Of a stretch of DNA of 64,000 bases, positions 44,801 through 52,711 are shown in pieces. Numbering within the stretch: position 1 is the stretch's first letter; every line of letters begins with the position of its first letter. Under the pieces are notes generated by a model. It had not been told where the DNA came from. It was given only the letters and a program-made list of their open reading frames with translations, and searched no databases. Origin of the DNA: RGIG3077 sp964490175. Its GTDB lineage: Bacteria; Bacillota; Clostridia; Oscillospirales; Ruminococcaceae. Both the position numbers and the translations under genes were made by a program. The stretch lies in assembly GCA_964490175.1 (NCBI GenBank), contig CAZBAI010000002.1, forward strand, positions 1 to 64,000, read 5' to 3'.

Positions 44801-45276
44801 CCTATCAAAGTCAAACTTACAAGCTTTCCAAAACGCTTAAGGGCATTCACACAATCAGCTTTCAATCAAGCTATTGCTTTAATATTCAGGGATTTGTGTT
44901 TGAAAAGCAAAATAAAGAGTTTGCCCGAATTTTCGCTGTCGATAACGATAATATTTACGGCGATAAATTTAAAGTGAATGAAAATGACGTTACCGGAATC
45001 GGCAACAATGTTCAGATTGAATTCGGTGAATTTGATTTTGGTGAAAAATCACCCCATGCCGTTGCGATTACCGGCAAATCAAAGCTTGAGCGCAACAGCA
45101 TAAATATGATGATTGACGGCGAAAAGCAAGAGCGTATTGTGATTGAATTTGAAAAATCCGATGAATATACCGAGCGTGTGTTTAAGCTTGCTCCGATATT
45201 CGGCAAGGTAAAAATCTCGTTTACGTTTTTGCCCGGCAGCGATTTTGATTTTGAATCTTTTAGATTTGTAGAATGA
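41830..45276 (+). CDS. glycoside hydrolase family 2 (beta-galactosidase-like)
   Basis: A 1148-residue retaining glycosidase. N-terminal sugar-binding sandwich (about 1-160), Ig-like domain (to about 270), TIM barrel with acid/base Glu389 (WSIGNE) and nucleophile Glu468 (IYGSE), then a DUF4982-type domain with Ig-like modules (about 560-760). C-terminal beta-rich regions include a likely carbohydrate-binding module at the end. There is no signal peptide (it opens MAEKMLFCDKWEFSKNP), so it acts inside the cell on imported oligosaccharides. Specificity could be beta-galactoside or beta-glucuronide. No transporter gene is nearby. GAGGAG precedes the ATG. Confidence 0.93.
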   Translation: MAEKMLFCDKWEFSKNPVNTQYSDELDFKPVDIPHDWLIYDVNRLYESSTGWYRRKFVCQIAENQRYALRFEGVYMDSKVFVNGALAIEWKYGYSTFETDITRYLRSGENLITVCVNHVAPNSRWYSGAGIFRRVQLLTYNDCHICSDGVYISASVDGCVKISTEVERNANTSLSKLWLRHSVFDGDTLVSQISRGCCGVDKSLVCELCLNEGYAYSLNNDTLKVENPTLWDIDNPKLYTLKTELFCDDSLLDTQNNSFGFRKIEFNCNEGFFLNGRHLKLNGCCEHHDLGALGAAFNINAMRRKLEELRTIGINSIRTSHNMPAKELMELADEMGFLILSEGFDMWEMPKTEYDYARFFKDWVAKDVASWVRRDRNHPSLIGWSIGNEIYDTHAGERGQEIASLLKALVCKHDFWGNGVVTIGSNYMVSENARRCSDILKIAGYNYAERLYDEHHKIYPEWAIYGSETASTLQSRGIYHFPLSQSVLSDSDEQCSALGNCTTGWGARNTEYCIIADRNAKFSAGQYIWTGFDYIGEPTPYSTKNSYFGQFDTAGFEKDSAYIYKAEWTDYKTAPFVHIFPYWDFSDNQDIDVRVTTNAPFVKLYFNGNEVACKKIDHISGNELTLDTVLKYQKGELCAVAYDENGCEIARDYKKSFGDAEKIVLKADKTQINANGTDLIFVEISMLDKNGVCVENANNRVFVDVKGAGRLVGLDNGDSTDYDQYKGTSRRLFSGKLLAIIAAKTECGEIELKVSSPGLESVNATFLSKKCDEVQGVSASDENCAMPCECIDVQNDIPVRKISFESNAVHFDENCREIDFKVIVNPCNAAYANEIEYRMTTALGINTNLAEISKVENGIVSVKCNGDGEFYLRALCKNGTPKYHIISALKLTSSGIGSATFNPYELVLGGLRTIESENITNGVDSGANFAGENSYFGFENVDFGKIGSDTISLPIFANMSTPVRIKVFDGTPENGELLGDFEYFKEPIWMTYQSQTYKLSKTLKGIHTISFQSSYCFNIQGFVFEKQNKEFARIFAVDNDNIYGDKFKVNENDVTGIGNNVQIEFGEFDFGEKSPHAVAITGKSKLERNSINMMIDGEKQERIVIEFEKSDEYTERVFKLAPIFGKVKISFTFLPGSDFDFESFRFVE

Positions 45277-45286
45277 CGCATTTAAA

Positions 45287-45329
45287 AAGGCAGATTATGC
45301 GCTTTGGTGTAAAAAGCATAATCTGCCTT
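45287..45329. terminator. bidirectional terminator between GH2 gene and atp operon
   Basis: AAGGCAGATTATGC (45287-45300) pairs perfectly with GCATAATCTGCCTT (45316-45329). The minus strand continues with TTTTTAAA, making it the atp operon terminator. Confidence 0.85.
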
Positions 45330-45353
45330 GGCATTTTGTACAGCCGAAATATT

Positions 45354-45614
45354 TTAATCTTGATTCAGTGATATTGAAGTGAAAACAGCGTTATTATTTG
45401 CAACCGTTAAAATTCCGCCGCCGCAAACGGCGGTTTTTTTTGTATCGTCATCAAGTAAAACGGTCAGTTCGGAGGGCACAACAGTCGTTACAAAGTCGCA
45501 GTGCCCCGCCATGATTGCAAGAAAGCCCTCGCTGCCTCTTACATCAAGCCGCACGGCGTCGCCTTCAAACCATTTGCCGTTTGGTGTGGCAATAGTGAGA
45601 TGAAAAGTATTCAA
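45354..45614 (-). CDS. atpC: F-type ATP synthase epsilon subunit, short form
   Basis: An 86-residue epsilon subunit containing only the N-terminal beta-sandwich (FHLTIATPNGKWFEGDAVRLDVRGSEGFLAIMAGH) that docks on gamma and the c ring. The C-terminal helical hairpin found in the usual 130-140-residue protein, which inhibits ATP hydrolysis, is absent, and the gene stops cleanly before the terminator. Its start overlaps the atpD stop by 4 bp. It is the last gene of the operon. Confidence 0.92.
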   Translation of the reverse strand: MNTFHLTIATPNGKWFEGDAVRLDVRGSEGFLAIMAGHCDFVTTVVPSELTVLLDDDTKKTAVCGGGILTVANNNAVFTSISLNQD

Positions 45615-47011
45615 GACAGCGCACCTCTTGATTTTTCAACGGCTTCATCAATAGTTCCCACAAAGAGAAAAGCCGATTCGGGCAAATCATCATGCCTGCC
45701 CTCGATAATTTCCTTAAATCCTCTGACGGTTTCCGAAACGGTGACATATTTTCCTTTAATTCCGGTAAATTTTTCCGAAACGTCAAACGGCTGTGAAAGA
45801 AAACGCTGTATCTTTCTTGCCCTTGAAACCAAAAGCTTGTCGGAATCGGAAAGCTCATCCATGCCCATAATGGCGATAATATCCGTAAGTTCGTTATATC
45901 TTTGCAAAATGCGTTGAACTTCCTTTGCAACCTCATAATGCTCTTTTCCGACAATATCGGGAGAGAGTATGCGGCTTGTGGATTCAAGCGGATCTACTGC
46001 GGGATATATTCCCTGCGAAGCTATGCTTCTGGCAAGAACGGTTGTTGCGTCGAGGTGGGCAAAAGTTGTGGCAGGGGCAGGGTCGGTGAGGTCATCGGCA
46101 GGGACGTAAACGGCTTGAATGGAAGTTATCGAGCCTTTTTTTGTTGATGTAATGCGTTCTTGCAACGCACCCATTTCCGTGGCAAGCGTAGGTTGATATC
46201 CTACTGCCGAGGGCATTCTGCCAAGCAATGCGGAAACTTCGCTTCCTGCTTGGGTAAATCTGAAAATATTGTCAATAAATAAAAGAACATCACTGCGTTT
46301 TTCATCACGAAAATATTCAGCCATTGTCAATCCGGAAAGAGCAACACGCATACGTGCTCCGGGCGGCTCGTTCATCTGTCCGTATACAAGCGCCGTATTT
46401 GAAAGCACGCCGGATTGTTTCATTTCGTTGTAAAGGTCGTTTCCCTCACGAGTGCGTTCACCCACGCCGGAAAATACGGAAATTCCGCCGTGCTCTTTGG
46501 CAATATTATTGATAAGCTCCATAATCAAAACGGTTTTGCCGACGCCTGCGCCGCCGAACAGACCGATTTTGCCGCCCTTTGAATATGGGCAGATAAGGTC
46601 GATTACCTTTATTCCCGTTTCAAAGATTTCGGTTTCGGTAGAAAGCTCGTCATACTTAGGGGCGCTTTGATGAATATTGCGCCGCAGAGCCGTTTTCGGC
46701 GTGGGCATATTATCGACAGCCTCGCCGAGAACGTTAAAAATTCTTCCCAAGGTTTCATCGCCGACGGGCACACTGATAGGTGCGCCTGTATCGGTAACAT
46801 CAACGCCTCTTGCAAGTCCGTCCGTTGAGGACATTGCAATGCATCTGGCGGTGCTGTTTCCGATATGCTGAGCCACTTCAACGGTTAATGTGCGTTCGCC
46901 TATCGGCATTGTCAGCGCATTAAGAATTTCGGGCAGTTGATTTTCGCTAAAGCGCACATCGACAACAGGCCCCATAACCTGAACGACTTTTCCGATATTT
47001 GTTTTATTCAA
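45611..47011 (-). CDS. atpD: F-type ATP synthase beta subunit
   Basis: A 466-residue catalytic F1 subunit. P-loop GGAGVGKTV (about residue 150), then GVGERTREGNDLY with the catalytic Glu, and LLFIDNIFRFTQAGSEVSALLGRMPSAVGYQPTL. The length is normal. It completes the alpha3beta3 head with AtpA. It lies between atpG and atpC in the usual gene order. Confidence 0.98.
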   Translation of the reverse strand: MNKTNIGKVVQVMGPVVDVRFSENQLPEILNALTMPIGERTLTVEVAQHIGNSTARCIAMSSTDGLARGVDVTDTGAPISVPVGDETLGRIFNVLGEAVDNMPTPKTALRRNIHQSAPKYDELSTETEIFETGIKVIDLICPYSKGGKIGLFGGAGVGKTVLIMELINNIAKEHGGISVFSGVGERTREGNDLYNEMKQSGVLSNTALVYGQMNEPPGARMRVALSGLTMAEYFRDEKRSDVLLFIDNIFRFTQAGSEVSALLGRMPSAVGYQPTLATEMGALQERITSTKKGSITSIQAVYVPADDLTDPAPATTFAHLDATTVLARSIASQGIYPAVDPLESTSRILSPDIVGKEHYEVAKEVQRILQRYNELTDIIAIMGMDELSDSDKLLVSRARKIQRFLSQPFDVSEKFTGIKGKYVTVSETVRGFKEIIEGRHDDLPESAFLFVGTIDEAVEKSRGALS

Positions 47012-47029
47012 TTATATCCACCCTTTCGA

Positions 47030-47830
47030 CTAATCGCCGCTGCCTGCAACGATTTCGGTAATTTCCTGAGTGATTGCACTTTGCCTTGCACGGTTATATT
47101 CAAGCGCAAGGTCATCAAGCATTTGCCTTGCGTTTTTCCCTGCCGAATCCATTGCAAGCCGCCTTGCGGTGACTTCGCTTGCAAAGCTTTCTCTTATACA
47201 CGCTGTCAGCAAGCCCGCAACATATTCACGCACGGCATTGTTTAAAATCGAGATACAATCCGGCTCAAAAACAGTGCCTTTGTTTTCGCACGGCGTTTTT
47301 TTAAGCGGCAAAAGCCACAAAATTTGCGCACGCTGTTCCATCACCGAAACATATTGCGTATATATAACGCCAAGGCGGTCAAATTCATCATTTGCAAATT
47401 GGGTGCAAAGCTCATCGCTTAGCTTGCAGGCTTGTAAATCCGAAAAATGCTCTGATGAAACGCTTTCGCAGTCGAATCTGTCGCACGCACGCTTGCCTAT
47501 GGGGAAAATTTGCGCATCGGCAAAACTTTCGCACAGTCTGAATACGTTTGCGTTATAGCCGCCTGCCATGCCTCTGTCGCCCGCAATTGCTATGATTTTT
47601 GTCCGTATTGTGTTTGCGGTGCGCAAATACGGGCTTTTAAGGCAATCATCGGTGCCTGTCAGCAGTGACATTGCGTTTTTGAGCAATTCGGCATATTCCT
47701 TGGCATTTTGCATATTTTCATTTGCACGCTTTATTTTTGAAGATGCGACAAGTCCCATGGCGTTTGTCAGTTGCAGTGTGGAATTGACGCTTTTTATTCT
47801 GATACGCAGCGCCTTTGAGTTACTGCTCAT
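47030..47830 (-). CDS. atpG: F-type ATP synthase gamma subunit
   Basis: A 266-residue central shaft. The N-terminal helix (ALRIRIKSVNSTLQLTNAMGLVASSKIKRA) and the C-terminal helix (MDSAGKNARQMLDDLALEYNRARQSAITQEITEIV) are highly typical and form the rotor coiled coil. It is somewhat shorter than the common 285-290 residues, through a reduced middle domain. It starts 5 bp after the atpA stop. Confidence 0.96.
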   Translation of the reverse strand: MSSNSKALRIRIKSVNSTLQLTNAMGLVASSKIKRANENMQNAKEYAELLKNAMSLLTGTDDCLKSPYLRTANTIRTKIIAIAGDRGMAGGYNANVFRLCESFADAQIFPIGKRACDRFDCESVSSEHFSDLQACKLSDELCTQFANDEFDRLGVIYTQYVSVMEQRAQILWLLPLKKTPCENKGTVFEPDCISILNNAVREYVAGLLTACIRESFASEVTARRLAMDSAGKNARQMLDDLALEYNRARQSAITQEITEIVAGSGD

Positions 47831-47834
47831 AGGG

Positions 47835-49325
47835 TCATACCTGCATTTCCTTTAAAATCAATTTCAGCTTTTCTTCATCGTCGTGCTCAAACAAGCCGCT
47901 TTCGATTCTTTCAAGCCAATCTGTATATTGAGCGTTCAGCCTTGCATAAAGCCGAGCCTCATATTTTTGCACATTTTCAATATCGACAGAATCAAGATAC
48001 CCCTTTGTGGCGGCATAAATAATCGCTACCTGACATCCCGGTCTTATAGGTGCGTTTCTGCCTTGCTTTAATATTTCGATAATGCGCTGACCTAAGGCAA
48101 GTCTTGCCTTTGTGTCGGCGTCAAGATCACTGCCGAACTGTGCAAACGCCTGCAATTCACGGTACTGCGAATACAGCAATTTCAGTTCGCCCGAAACCTT
48201 TTTCATCGCTTTAAGCTGTGCCGAGCCGCCTACACGACTGACTGAAATACCCGGGTTTATAGCGGGGATAATGCCCGAATGAAACAGCTCGGTTTCGAGA
48301 AAAATCTGTCCGTCGGTAATTGAAATAACATTTGTCGGTATATATGCCGAGACATCGCCTGCTTGAGTTTCGATAATCGGCAAAGCGGTGATAGACCCTC
48401 CGCCGTATTCATCACTAACGCACGCCGCACGTTCAAGCAGCCTTGAATGAAGATAGAACACATCGCCCGGATACGCCTCTCTTCCGGGAGGACGGCGTAT
48501 CAGCAACGACAAAGCACGGTATGCAACGGCGTGTTTGCTCAAATCGTCATAAACAATCAAAACATCCTTGCCCTGCTCACGAAAATATTCTGCCATTGCA
48601 CAGCCGCTGTAAGGTGCGATATATTGAAGCGGTGAGCTTTCGGAGGCGCTTGCCGAAACGATTATGGTATGTTCCATAGCGCCGTTGGCGTAAAGCTCGT
48701 CGGCAATTCTCGCAACCGAAGCGCTTTTTTGACCGATTGCGACATAAATGCAGATAACGTTTGTGTTTTTTTGGTTGATAATTGTGTCGATTGCGATTTC
48801 GGTTTTGCCTGTTTGCCTGTCGCCGATAATCAGCTCACGCTGACCCTTGCCGATAGGAATCATACCGTCAATCGCCTTGATTCCGGTTTGCAAAGGCTGA
48901 TTTACGCTTTTTCGTTCAATAATGCCGGGCGCCTGCGCTTCGACAGGGCGTGTGCCCGCATATTCGATAGGGCCTTTGCCGTCGATAGGCTCGCCGAGTG
49001 CGTTGACAACACGTGAAAGAAGCTTTTCGCCGACGGGAACCGACAAAACCTTGCCTGTTCGCCGCACGCTTGAGCCTTCTTTGATATTGTTTTTGTTTGA
49101 AAGCAAAGCGACGGAAACGGTTTCTTCTTCAAGATTTTGCGCCATTCCGAAGGTCGAATCTTCAAATTCGAGCAATTCGTTGGCCATACAGTCAGAAAGA
49201 CCGTAAACCCTTGCTATTCCGTCGCCGACAAGAATTACTTTGCCGGTTTGCGACATTTCCGTGCGTGCTTTATAGTTTTCAATCTGCGATTTTATAACAC
49301 TGCTGATTTCATCAAGCTTGTTCAT
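47835..49325 (-). CDS. atpA: F-type ATP synthase alpha subunit
   Basis: A 496-residue non-catalytic nucleotide-binding F1 subunit with P-loop GDRQTGKTEIAIDTIINQ, the family segment SLLIRRPPGREAYPGDVFYLHSRLLERAA, and the Arg finger region in SVSRVGGSAQLKAMKKVSG. The length is normal. Its start overlaps the atpH stop by 4 bp. Confidence 0.98.
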   Translation of the reverse strand: MNKLDEISSVIKSQIENYKARTEMSQTGKVILVGDGIARVYGLSDCMANELLEFEDSTFGMAQNLEEETVSVALLSNKNNIKEGSSVRRTGKVLSVPVGEKLLSRVVNALGEPIDGKGPIEYAGTRPVEAQAPGIIERKSVNQPLQTGIKAIDGMIPIGKGQRELIIGDRQTGKTEIAIDTIINQKNTNVICIYVAIGQKSASVARIADELYANGAMEHTIIVSASASESSPLQYIAPYSGCAMAEYFREQGKDVLIVYDDLSKHAVAYRALSLLIRRPPGREAYPGDVFYLHSRLLERAACVSDEYGGGSITALPIIETQAGDVSAYIPTNVISITDGQIFLETELFHSGIIPAINPGISVSRVGGSAQLKAMKKVSGELKLLYSQYRELQAFAQFGSDLDADTKARLALGQRIIEILKQGRNAPIRPGCQVAIIYAATKGYLDSVDIENVQKYEARLYARLNAQYTDWLERIESGLFEHDDEEKLKLILKEMQV

Positions 49326-49852
49326 TTGTTTATCACTCCCTTTATGTGACCAAGGCGGCTTGAAAGGCTTGTGTCAAGCGTTTTTCCGTCAATATCGACT
49401 TTAATGCCGCCGATGAGAGATTTATCCTCAATATATACGGCGTCAACGGATTTTTTTGTCAGCTTTTCAAGCTTGGCGCAAAGCCTTAATTTTTGCGAAG
49501 CGTCAAGCGGCATGGCATAATACACAACGGCTTTAGTACGGTTTTGGGCGCATTGCACTAACTTTGCAAATTCATCAAGGCATTGGCAAAGCAGTTTTAT
49601 ATGTCCGTTTTCACACAAAAGTTTTAAAAATGAGATTAAGTGTTCATCAACGGCAGAGGAAAACGCCGTTTCGATAAGCTGTAATCTTTCGGACAAAAGC
49701 AACGCCGGCGAAGAAAGCAATTCCGAATAACCGCTGTTTTTGCATACAGCATCGTTTATGAGTGCGGATTGGCGCAAAAATTCCTGCGTTTTATTTTCCT
49801 CGGCACAAATCGCATAAAGTGCGGCGGCATATTCTCTGGCTATATCCGTCAT
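49322..49852 (-). CDS. atpH: F-type ATP synthase delta subunit
   Basis: A 176-residue OSCP/delta subunit linking the b stalk to the top of F1. The helical N-terminal domain (REYAAALYAICAEENKTQEFL) is typical, and the C-terminal part (SLIGGIKVDIDGKTLDTSLSSRLGHIK) carries the family signature. It overlaps both neighbours by 4 bp. Confidence 0.93.
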   Translation of the reverse strand: MTDIAREYAAALYAICAEENKTQEFLRQSALINDAVCKNSGYSELLSSPALLLSERLQLIETAFSSAVDEHLISFLKLLCENGHIKLLCQCLDEFAKLVQCAQNRTKAVVYYAMPLDASQKLRLCAKLEKLTKKSVDAVYIEDKSLIGGIKVDIDGKTLDTSLSSRLGHIKGVINK

Positions 49853-50361
49853 TGCAAATCACCCATATTGTCAATTTCATCGAAAAATGTGTCAACGAGT
49901 TTGTCGTGATCGTTTCGGTTGATTTCACGTTCAAGCAGTTTTTGAGCGAGCAATGTCGAAGTATCGACAATTTCGCCTTTAATGGTTTCGTTAGCCTTTT
50001 TAATTTCAAGCTCGGCGTTTTCCTGCGCTCTTTTAACGATACTGTCGGCGTCTGCTTTGGCCTTTGCGATTATTTCGCTTTCTCTCTCCTCGGCACTGTC
50101 AAGTGCGGATTGTATGATACTTTCCGCTTCAAGCTTTGCGTTATCAAGCTTTTGGCGATAAGCCTTTTCCTCCTGCATAGCCTGAGTTTTCGCTTTGTCG
50201 GCTTGTGAATATGCATCATCTATGCTTTGCTGACGTGTATTGAGCATTTTTCGTATGGGGTTGTACAAAAATTTCCTGATTATCAAGAAAAGAATCACAA
50301 GATTTAAAAGAGATACGATAATCTGCCAGATATTTATCGAAATAACATCTAACGTTTGCAT
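49849..50361 (-). CDS. atpF: F-type ATP synthase b subunit
   Basis: A 170-residue peripheral stalk protein. One N-terminal membrane helix (about 10-28, IIVSLLNLVILFLIIRKFLY) continues into a long Ala/Glu/Lys-rich coiled coil. There is a single b gene, so the stalk is a homodimer. It starts 34 bp after the atpE stop. Confidence 0.95.
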   Translation of the reverse strand: MQTLDVISINIWQIIVSLLNLVILFLIIRKFLYNPIRKMLNTRQQSIDDAYSQADKAKTQAMQEEKAYRQKLDNAKLEAESIIQSALDSAEERESEIIAKAKADADSIVKRAQENAELEIKKANETIKGEIVDTSTLLAQKLLEREINRNDHDKLVDTFFDEIDNMGDLQ

Positions 50362-50395
50362 AAACTTAAAGCTCCGATTGTTTTAACTGATGTGA

Positions 50396-50683
50396 TTAAA
50401 GTGATTTCATAGTTTCAACGAGAATATCAACAAGAATATTCGGTGCGACAAATATGAGCAAAATAGCTATTACAAGGGCATAAATACCCGTAGTTTCGGC
50501 AATTGCACAGCCCATAAGCATGGTTGAGGTCACAGCGCCCTTACTTTCCGGCTGGCGACCGATAGCTTCACAGGCTTTTGCCACTGCGTTTCCCTCACCG
50601 ATACCGGGTCCGATACCGGCTATCATTGCCATGCCGGCGCCGAGTGCACAGCACCCTAAAATAATACCGATTGCAAGTTCCAT
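50396..50683 (-). CDS. atpE: F-type ATP synthase c subunit, Na+-type two-carboxylate site
   Basis: A 95-residue two-helix rotor subunit. Helix 1 contains GIGPGIGEGNAVAKA, loop RQPE, helix 2 MGCAIAETTGIYALVIA. Against the Ilyobacter tartaricus Na+ site (Gln32, Val63, Glu65, Ser66) this protein has Glu30, Ile61, Glu63 and Thr64. The Glu-plus-Glu/Thr set matches the two-carboxylate Na+ site known from Fusobacterium nucleatum. I therefore infer a Na+-coupled F-ATPase. It is slightly longer than usual at the C-terminus. Confidence 0.96.
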   Translation of the reverse strand: MELAIGIILGCCALGAGMAMIAGIGPGIGEGNAVAKACEAIGRQPESKGAVTSTMLMGCAIAETTGIYALVIAILLIFVAPNILVDILVETMKSL

Positions 50684-50710
50684 TTTAATTTACCTCCATA
50701 GTGTGATTTT

Positions 50711-51604
50711 TTAAGACAGTTTTGATTTGAGCCGTCTTTTTTTGTATTCTTCAAGCGGAAAGCCGTTTGAAATGTTCATCATTGTAAGCATTGCGAAAAT
50801 GAACGCCTGCAAGCATCCGCTGAAAACATCAAAATATATCGAAAGCACAGCCGGAATACCGATTTGAAATATCGGAAAATCGGCCAATGTACCGGGCAGA
50901 GAGCCGAGTACCAGTGACGAAAGCGCACCGAGTGCCGCTGAAAGCAAAACGGATATCACCGTTCCCGAAAGGACGTTGCCGTAATGACGAAAGGTCATCG
51001 AAATCGGGGTGGAAAGCTCGCTTATCAGATTTATCGGCGCAAGCAGCGGCACAGGCTCTGTCAGCCCTTTTAAGTAATATAACGGGCCGCATTTGAGCTT
51101 GTAGTACATTATCAATATAAAAACGAGAATTGCCCAGCCGCCGACAATGTTTACATCCGAAGTCGGTGCAAACAGCCCGAAAAGCGACAAAAGGCTTGAA
51201 AATGCGGAAAGCGCCAAAATCGATATGACAAACGGCGAATAGCCCGCAAAGTATTCGCCCATATTGTCCATAACGAGAGCGTCAACCTTTTCAACGATAA
51301 GCTCGGCAAAGTGTTGCCTTTTCAGCACGATATGCTCGGACATGCCGTGAGTAAGGTAAAGGCATATAAAGAAAACCGATACAATTACGATAACAGAGTT
51401 TACCTGCGCTTCGGTTATCGGCAGATTTTGAATCGGCATTTTTATTGTGAAGTAAATTCGTGCCCCTGTCAGAGTAATGCCTTCGGTTTTCGGCTTTGTC
51501 AGCACGCAAAGTACAATTCCGCACAAAATCGGCAAAATCATCATAATTATATAGAATATATCCAGCGCTTTGAATTTTCGGCTGAGAGTTTGCAATTTTT
51601 TCAC
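50711..51604 (-). CDS. atpB: F-type ATP synthase a subunit
   Basis: A 297-residue membrane stator subunit forming the ion half-channels. It has about six membrane helices; the essential Arg is Arg206 in SMTFRHYGNVLSG. The periplasmic-side opening segment (about residues 40-68) is extended compared with short bacterial forms. It starts 18 bp after the atpI-like gene, within the operon order I-B-E-F-H-A-G-D-C. Confidence 0.94.
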   Translation of the reverse strand: MKKLQTLSRKFKALDIFYIIMMILPILCGIVLCVLTKPKTEGITLTGARIYFTIKMPIQNLPITEAQVNSVIVIVSVFFICLYLTHGMSEHIVLKRQHFAELIVEKVDALVMDNMGEYFAGYSPFVISILALSAFSSLLSLFGLFAPTSDVNIVGGWAILVFILIMYYKLKCGPLYYLKGLTEPVPLLAPINLISELSTPISMTFRHYGNVLSGTVISVLLSAALGALSSLVLGSLPGTLADFPIFQIGIPAVLSIYFDVFSGCLQAFIFAMLTMMNISNGFPLEEYKKRRLKSKLS

Positions 51605-51622
51605 CTCTGTATGTTATGCGCC

Positions 51623-52012
51623 TTATTTTTTTAAAAAAAACATCTTCATTCCGATAGCGATTCTCGGAAAAACAAGCGGAATGAGCAGTGCTATTGTGTT
51701 AAATATCGGAGCGAGAGTGCCGATTGCGGCAATTATTATCAGCAGCAAATAACGCAGACTTTGCGAAAGTTTAACGGTGTTTGCAGCTTCCTTTTCATCC
51801 TTTGTCACTGCGGATTGAATTGTCAATCCCATAAGATAAAAATTAGCAACAGCGGAAAAAAGTCCGAGAAGATTCCCGAGAATAACGGTATAATCCCATT
51901 TGCCGATAATCAAAAAAACCGACTGCATAACCGCACTCAAAATAAGCCCTGTCAGCGCAATGTATTTGGTTTCGTCGATTACGGCAGGCTGAACGTTTTT
52001 AAACAGCTTCAT
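51623..52012 (-). CDS. atpI: AtpI-like ATP synthase assembly protein
   Basis: A 129-residue membrane protein with four helices (about 18-38, 44-65, 88-105 and 107-124) at the head of the atp operon, the position of AtpI. AtpI proteins assist c-ring assembly and possibly Mg2+ handling (family knowledge). Sequence conservation is weak, so position is the main evidence. AGGTGACAAGGAT precedes the ATG. Confidence 0.72.
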   Translation of the reverse strand: MKLFKNVQPAVIDETKYIALTGLILSAVMQSVFLIIGKWDYTVILGNLLGLFSAVANFYLMGLTIQSAVTKDEKEAANTVKLSQSLRYLLLIIIAAIGTLAPIFNTIALLIPLVFPRIAIGMKMFFLKK

Positions 52013-52069
52013 ATCCTTGTCACCTCACAAAACAAGAGTAATAAGGCAACCGCCTGTCTGTATGTTAAG

Positions 52070-52098
52070 ATTTTATCACTCATGCTTACTTTATGCAA
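52070..52098 (-). promoter_or_regulatory. promoter of atp operon
   Basis: On the minus strand TTGCAT (52098-52093), a 17-bp spacer and TAAAAT (52075-52070), about 58 bp before atpI. Confidence 0.65.
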
Positions 52099-52148
52099 TA
52101 TTTTAATTTTTAAACTTTTGTTACTTTAAAAATGTTTAAATCAAAAAA

Positions 52149-52700
52149 TCAAATTTCAAGACTGTGCTTTGCATATGTCGAAAAGTCGGCAAGGTTTTTC
52201 CATTCAAAAATTTTGCCGTCAAAGGTCATGTAGCTGTGTGGCGAGCCTTCTTTCGGGATTGAAACCGAGCCGGGATTCATGTATATAAATGTATCGTGAA
52301 TTTCCGATTTCGGAATATGCGTGTGTCCGCAAAGCAAAATATCGCCGTATTTAAGCGTTGCTATCGATTCTTGATTTATTTTGTGCCCGTGTGTTGCGTA
52401 AATAACGTTATTGCCCGATGCAATCACGGCATATTCGGCGAGGATGGGAAATTCAAGCACCATTTGGTCAACCTCGCTGTCGCAGTTGCCTCTAACGCAT
52501 AAAATCTCATGCTTTATGCTGTTAAGCATTTTCAAAACCTGTTTTGGGTCATATTTTTCGGGCAAATCGTTTCTCGGTCCGTGATAGAGCAAATCGCCGA
52601 GCAAGAGCATTCTGTCGGCGTTTTCTTTTTTATAAGCGCAAAGCAGCATTTCGCAATAATGCGCCGAGCCGTGAATATCGGAGGCAATTAACCATTTCAT
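52149..52700 (-). CDS. yfcE: YfcE/MJ0936-type metallophosphodiesterase
   Basis: A 183-residue calcineurin-like phosphoesterase. Metal-binding motifs are present in order: DIHGS (residues 8-12), LGDLLYHGPRN, RGNCD, YATHGH and CGHTHIP. YfcE-type enzymes hydrolyse phosphodiesters with Mn2+; the natural substrate is unknown. I start at ATG 52700 after GAGGAG. It begins 12 bp after the decarboxylase gene and is the last gene of that unit. Confidence 0.93.
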   Translation of the reverse strand: MKWLIASDIHGSAHYCEMLLCAYKKENADRMLLLGDLLYHGPRNDLPEKYDPKQVLKMLNSIKHEILCVRGNCDSEVDQMVLEFPILAEYAVIASGNNVIYATHGHKINQESIATLKYGDILLCGHTHIPKSEIHDTFIYMNPGSVSIPKEGSPHSYMTFDGKIFEWKNLADFSTYAKHSLEI

Positions 52701-52711
52701 AAAATTTCTCC

